Source of the DNA: Glutamicibacter soli
Lineage (GTDB): Bacteria; Actinomycetota; Actinomycetes; Actinomycetales; Micrococcaceae
Length of the DNA: 64,000 bases
Reading direction: 5' to 3'
Assembly: GCF_003309065.1 (NCBI RefSeq)
Contig: NZ_POAF01000010.1
Coordinates: 1 to 64,000 of the forward strand
Positions 61,456 to 64,000 of this stretch are shown piece after piece. Every line of letters begins with the position of its first letter. Position 1 is the first letter of the stretch. A program made the position numbers and the translations under genes. The notes below the pieces were generated by a model. The model saw nothing but the letters and a program-made list of their open reading frames with translations, made no database searches and was not told where the DNA came from.

Positions 61456-62753
61456 GCGTTCAGCAGTTCACGCAGGTAGCCGTTGACGAACCGTCCCTGG
61501 GGATCGACCTGCTGCCGCACGGCCTGGAAATCCTTGAACCTCGGATACAACTGGGTGAGCTCGGCCGCCCGCAGCGTGTGCTGCTTACCCCAGTGCGGAC
61601 GTCCGCCGTGCGAACGCAGGATTGATTCCATGTCCGGGAAATACTGCGGGACCCGATCCCGGATATAGCGGTGCACCGCGATGTAAACGCTGTTTCGGCC
61701 GCTGGCAGTGCCCAGCCAGGTGTCGTCGCCGGCAGTTGTCCGGACTTCCAGCGGGAAAACGACAGGTGCGGGTCGAAGCTCGAAATAGCGGCGCAGTTCC
61801 GCAAACGCGGCAGCGAAGTTCTCCAGCGGCAGCGCGTACTCCATCTCGGTGAACTTCACCCGCCGCGGGCTGATGTAGGTCTGGTTCCACGACGCGGTGT
61901 AGCTGCGGTCTGAAAGGACCCGGCTGGCGAACCAATTGAGCCGGGGAATCATGCGCGGCATGGCGGCGCCTAGCGAACAGATGGCCTGCAGCCCGCCATT
62001 GGACAGCAGTTCGTCGTTCACCCAGGTCCTGAGCCTGTCCGGCATCTTCGCCGGGGCATCGCCCGGCAGCCGCGTATTGGTTTTCACCTGGGCATTGCCG
62101 GTACCCGGGAACCAGAAGAACTCAAGATGGTCTTCCTGGGCCGCTCTTTCGACAAAACTTTCGGCCAACGGGTCGATGGCCTCGATGGTCTCGGTTGCGT
62201 GCATCATGTAGTGCGGGACGCACCGGAGCCGGACATGGGTGATGACACCCAACGCGCCCAATCCGACACGAGCCGCCTGGAACAGGTCCGGGTGCTCCGT
62301 GGCGCTGGCACGCACCTGCGTCCCGTCGGCCAGCATCAACCGCAGGCCGGTGATCGCGCCGCTGAATCCGGTGAATTTCAGGCCGGTGCCGTGGGTTCCG
62401 GTGCTGATGGCACCGGCGATGGACTGCCGGTCAATGTCGCCCATGTTCTCAAGCGCCAACCCGAAGGGCTCCAGCAGGTCAGGAACCTGCCACAACCTGG
62501 TCCCGGCCCGGAACGTCACCTCATGCGTGAGCGCATCAACTTCCTCGATTCCTTGGAGGCCGTCGAGATCCAGCAGGATGTCGTTGGTCTTCGCCAGCGG
62601 GGTGAATGAATGGCCGGCGCCCACGGTGCGTACGGTGTGCCCATTGAGCGCCGCCGATTCGAGCAACCCGCCCAGCTGGTCCAGGGAGGCGATCGACTGG
62701 CGCATCGTCGGAGCGGCAGTCACGGTACCGGCGAAATTCTGGAAGGTGCTCAC
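61452..62753 (-). CDS. FAD-dependent sugar-1,4-lactone oxidase family protein
   Basis: 433 residues of the D-arabinono-1,4-lactone oxidase/VAO family: FAD-binding GAGHSF at 45-50, then SIAGAISTGTHGTG, and the C-terminal ALO domain with HRYIRDRVPQYFPDMESILR and GGRPHWGKQH. It oxidises a sugar lactone or a related polyol, using oxygen or another acceptor. The GTG start at 62753 overlaps the TGA of the upstream gene (GTGA), so the two are translationally coupled. The protein is cytoplasmic; no signal peptide is seen. Confidence 0.92.
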   Translation of the reverse strand: MSTFQNFAGTVTAAPTMRQSIASLDQLGGLLESAALNGHTVRTVGAGHSFTPLAKTNDILLDLDGLQGIEEVDALTHEVTFRAGTRLWQVPDLLEPFGLALENMGDIDRQSIAGAISTGTHGTGLKFTGFSGAITGLRLMLADGTQVRASATEHPDLFQAARVGLGALGVITHVRLRCVPHYMMHATETIEAIDPLAESFVERAAQEDHLEFFWFPGTGNAQVKTNTRLPGDAPAKMPDRLRTWVNDELLSNGGLQAICSLGAAMPRMIPRLNWFASRVLSDRSYTASWNQTYISPRRVKFTEMEYALPLENFAAAFAELRRYFELRPAPVVFPLEVRTTAGDDTWLGTASGRNSVYIAVHRYIRDRVPQYFPDMESILRSHGGRPHWGKQHTLRAAELTQLYPRFKDFQAVRQQVDPQGRFVNGYLRELLNA

Positions 62754-63940
62754 AGGAAGGCTTTCCCTTCGCCTCGATAGGTTGGCCATTGGCCGCTGAT
62801 CTTGTTCTTCGAGTAAACGGCTACCTTGTTGATCCGTTCTGCCGGCTCCCCGGATTTTGCATGGCGCAGCCATACGGTATCGCCGATGTTCAAGCGGTGC
62901 GCGGTCGGTCCGGTGAGCGGGGTCTGGACCTCGCCTGCGCCTTCCAATGGAAGGTAGCGCAGCTTGCGGGGGTGCTCGATGCTCGGCAATCGGTCCTTGC
63001 CTGCCGGACCTGATGCGGTCCAGCCGCCGCCGAGGATGGTGATCGTCTGGTGATCCGGTCTGCGGACTACCGGGAACCCCAGGAACAGGGCGGGGGAGGG
63101 GGAGAACGAGCGGAAGGAGTCGAACAACGCCGGGGCGAAGAGGCCGGAGCCCGCTGCCAGCTCCGTCACCGCTGCTTCCTGGGTGGTGGTTTCAAAGGAT
63201 CCCGTGCCTCCGGCATTGACGAAACGCAGGTCCGCGATTCCTCGCACTCGGCTCACGGCCTCGGCGCGCCGCTCGGCAAGCTCGGCAGCGCTGCGCTTCC
63301 TAAGCGCCCGGGCGATCCAGGCCTTGGGGGCGAACCCTCCATCCGGAACCGAGGCGATCTGGGATTCGTAGGCCATGAGCCCGTCCAGTTCGAACCCCTT
63401 CCGGCGCTGGACCTCCTCGGCGAGTGAAGCCAGATCCTCCGGCTCGGCTAACGGAGACCGCGCTGCCCCGATACGCAGTCCCGCCGTCGGATAGTACGCG
63501 GCATCCAGTTCAAGGGCGACCTTCAGTGGGTGATGGTGCGGGACGATCCGATCGATGAGATCCAGTTGCGCAACGGAGTCGACCATCACCGTGATCTCAG
63601 CGCGGGCTTGCTCGCTGGTTGCCCAACGGCTGATAGCCTCCGTGTCGGTCTGGGGATAGGCCACCACCAGGTCCTTCAGCCCATGGCTCGCCAGCCAGAG
63701 TGCTTCGCCCAGGGTAAAACACAGCACTCCGCTGAACCCGTCGGCGGCCAGTGCCCGTTCAAGGGCCTTGCGGACGCGCAGGGATTTGGAGGCGACGCGT
63801 ATCGGGATTCCTCCGGCTCGTTCGCGAAGGGCGATCACGTTGGCATCGAAGGCATCAAGATCCAGCAATGCTACTGGTCGTTCGTTGACCCCGGCTTGTT
63901 TCACAGCGTGGTTGTACCGTTTGGCCTGCGCGTTCTTCAT
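62750..63940 (-). CDS. PLP-dependent amino acid deaminase/aldolase (alanine racemase N-domain family)
   Basis: 396 residues: an alanine-racemase-type TIM barrel with the PLP lysine Lys52 in RVASKSLRVR (the alternative is Lys58), substrate/PLP stretch LRFVNAGGTGSFE, and a C-terminal beta domain of the D-serine dehydratase/D-threonine aldolase type with HRLNIGDTVWLRHAKSGE. The substrate is a D-amino or hydroxy-amino acid. The ATG at 63940 gives a complete gene in the window; the frame is open to the window edge (64000). It is coupled by a 4-base overlap to the sugar-lactone oxidase gene. Confidence 0.88.
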   Translation of the reverse strand: MKNAQAKRYNHAVKQAGVNERPVALLDLDAFDANVIALRERAGGIPIRVASKSLRVRKALERALAADGFSGVLCFTLGEALWLASHGLKDLVVAYPQTDTEAISRWATSEQARAEITVMVDSVAQLDLIDRIVPHHHPLKVALELDAAYYPTAGLRIGAARSPLAEPEDLASLAEEVQRRKGFELDGLMAYESQIASVPDGGFAPKAWIARALRKRSAAELAERRAEAVSRVRGIADLRFVNAGGTGSFETTTQEAAVTELAAGSGLFAPALFDSFRSFSPSPALFLGFPVVRRPDHQTITILGGGWTASGPAGKDRLPSIEHPRKLRYLPLEGAGEVQTPLTGPTAHRLNIGDTVWLRHAKSGEPAERINKVAVYSKNKISGQWPTYRGEGKAFL

Positions 63941-64000
63941 ATCCCAACTCTTCCATCGGTGTTTGGGTCTTTCAAGGACTGGGCCGAACATGATTGGCAT

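Overview
The window looks like chromosome from a high-GC actinobacterium of the Micrococcaceae (Arthrobacter/Glutamicibacter group). This is inferred from the GC-rich codon use, an Lsr2 nucleoid protein, the order lysS - small membrane protein - lsr2 - clpC, FUSC-radA-disA, actinobacterial DUF families, and frequent GTG/TTG starts. I saw no insertion sequence, prophage, CRISPR array or conjugation gene. It reads as core and metabolic chromosome with small regulator-plus-target modules.

Left part (1-18.2 kb): the 3' end of a 5S rRNA with its terminator, an SDR oxidoreductase, an M13 zinc peptidase, lysS, a 55-residue membrane protein, lsr2 and clpC. Then a minus-strand MFS-AraC-VOC-DUF1801 group, argA, a DUF1206 protein, mutY, a membrane-anchored protein, and a three-gene minus-strand operon FUSC-radA-disA (DNA repair and cyclic di-AMP). 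Phosphate section (18.3-25.2 kb): a PHO-box-like promoter drives pstSCAB, followed by a membrane protein/HTH pair with its own repeat-bearing promoter, and a minus-strand DUF47-Pit low-affinity phosphate system.

Middle part (25-43 kb): an MFS exporter, tRNA-Lys, a TetR regulator divergent from an Asp-nucleophile alpha/beta hydrolase across a palindromic operator, a MOSC-ferredoxin reductase fusion, an ABC-F ATPase, menG, an ArsR-SRPBCC pair with a palindromic operator over its start, a GAF-type regulator beside an aldehyde/alcohol dehydrogenase/DUF779 module, an epoxide hydrolase and a pyrimidine-dimer glycosylase.

Right part (43-64 kb): a thioesterase/DsrE pair, ddh (lysine pathway), then a reactive-sulfur operon on the minus strand: persulfide dioxygenase-rhodanese, rhodanese-DUF2892, TauE/SafE sulfite exporter, thioredoxin, a CstR-like persulfide sensor and a small zinc-ribbon protein, with a CsoR/CstR-type operator in its promoter. 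Next come small low-complexity proteins, a GntR-regulated FAD/Fe-S D-lactate-type dehydrogenase, a Fur-heme-binding barrel pair with a palindromic operator, MarR/epimerase, and an unusual fusion of an HTH domain to a membrane domain resembling an ECF-transporter S component. The window closes with a TPP enzyme, a secreted EEP-fold protein that seems to have lost its catalytic residues, and a translationally coupled PLP aldolase/FAD sugar-lactone oxidase pair.

The most interesting items are the CstR-type sulfur operon and its operator, the HTH-membrane fusion with its 21-bp tandem repeat, the degenerate secreted EEP protein, the self-overlapping operators of the ArsR, TetR and Fur genes, and three convergent gene pairs that share a single CTAG as both stop codons.
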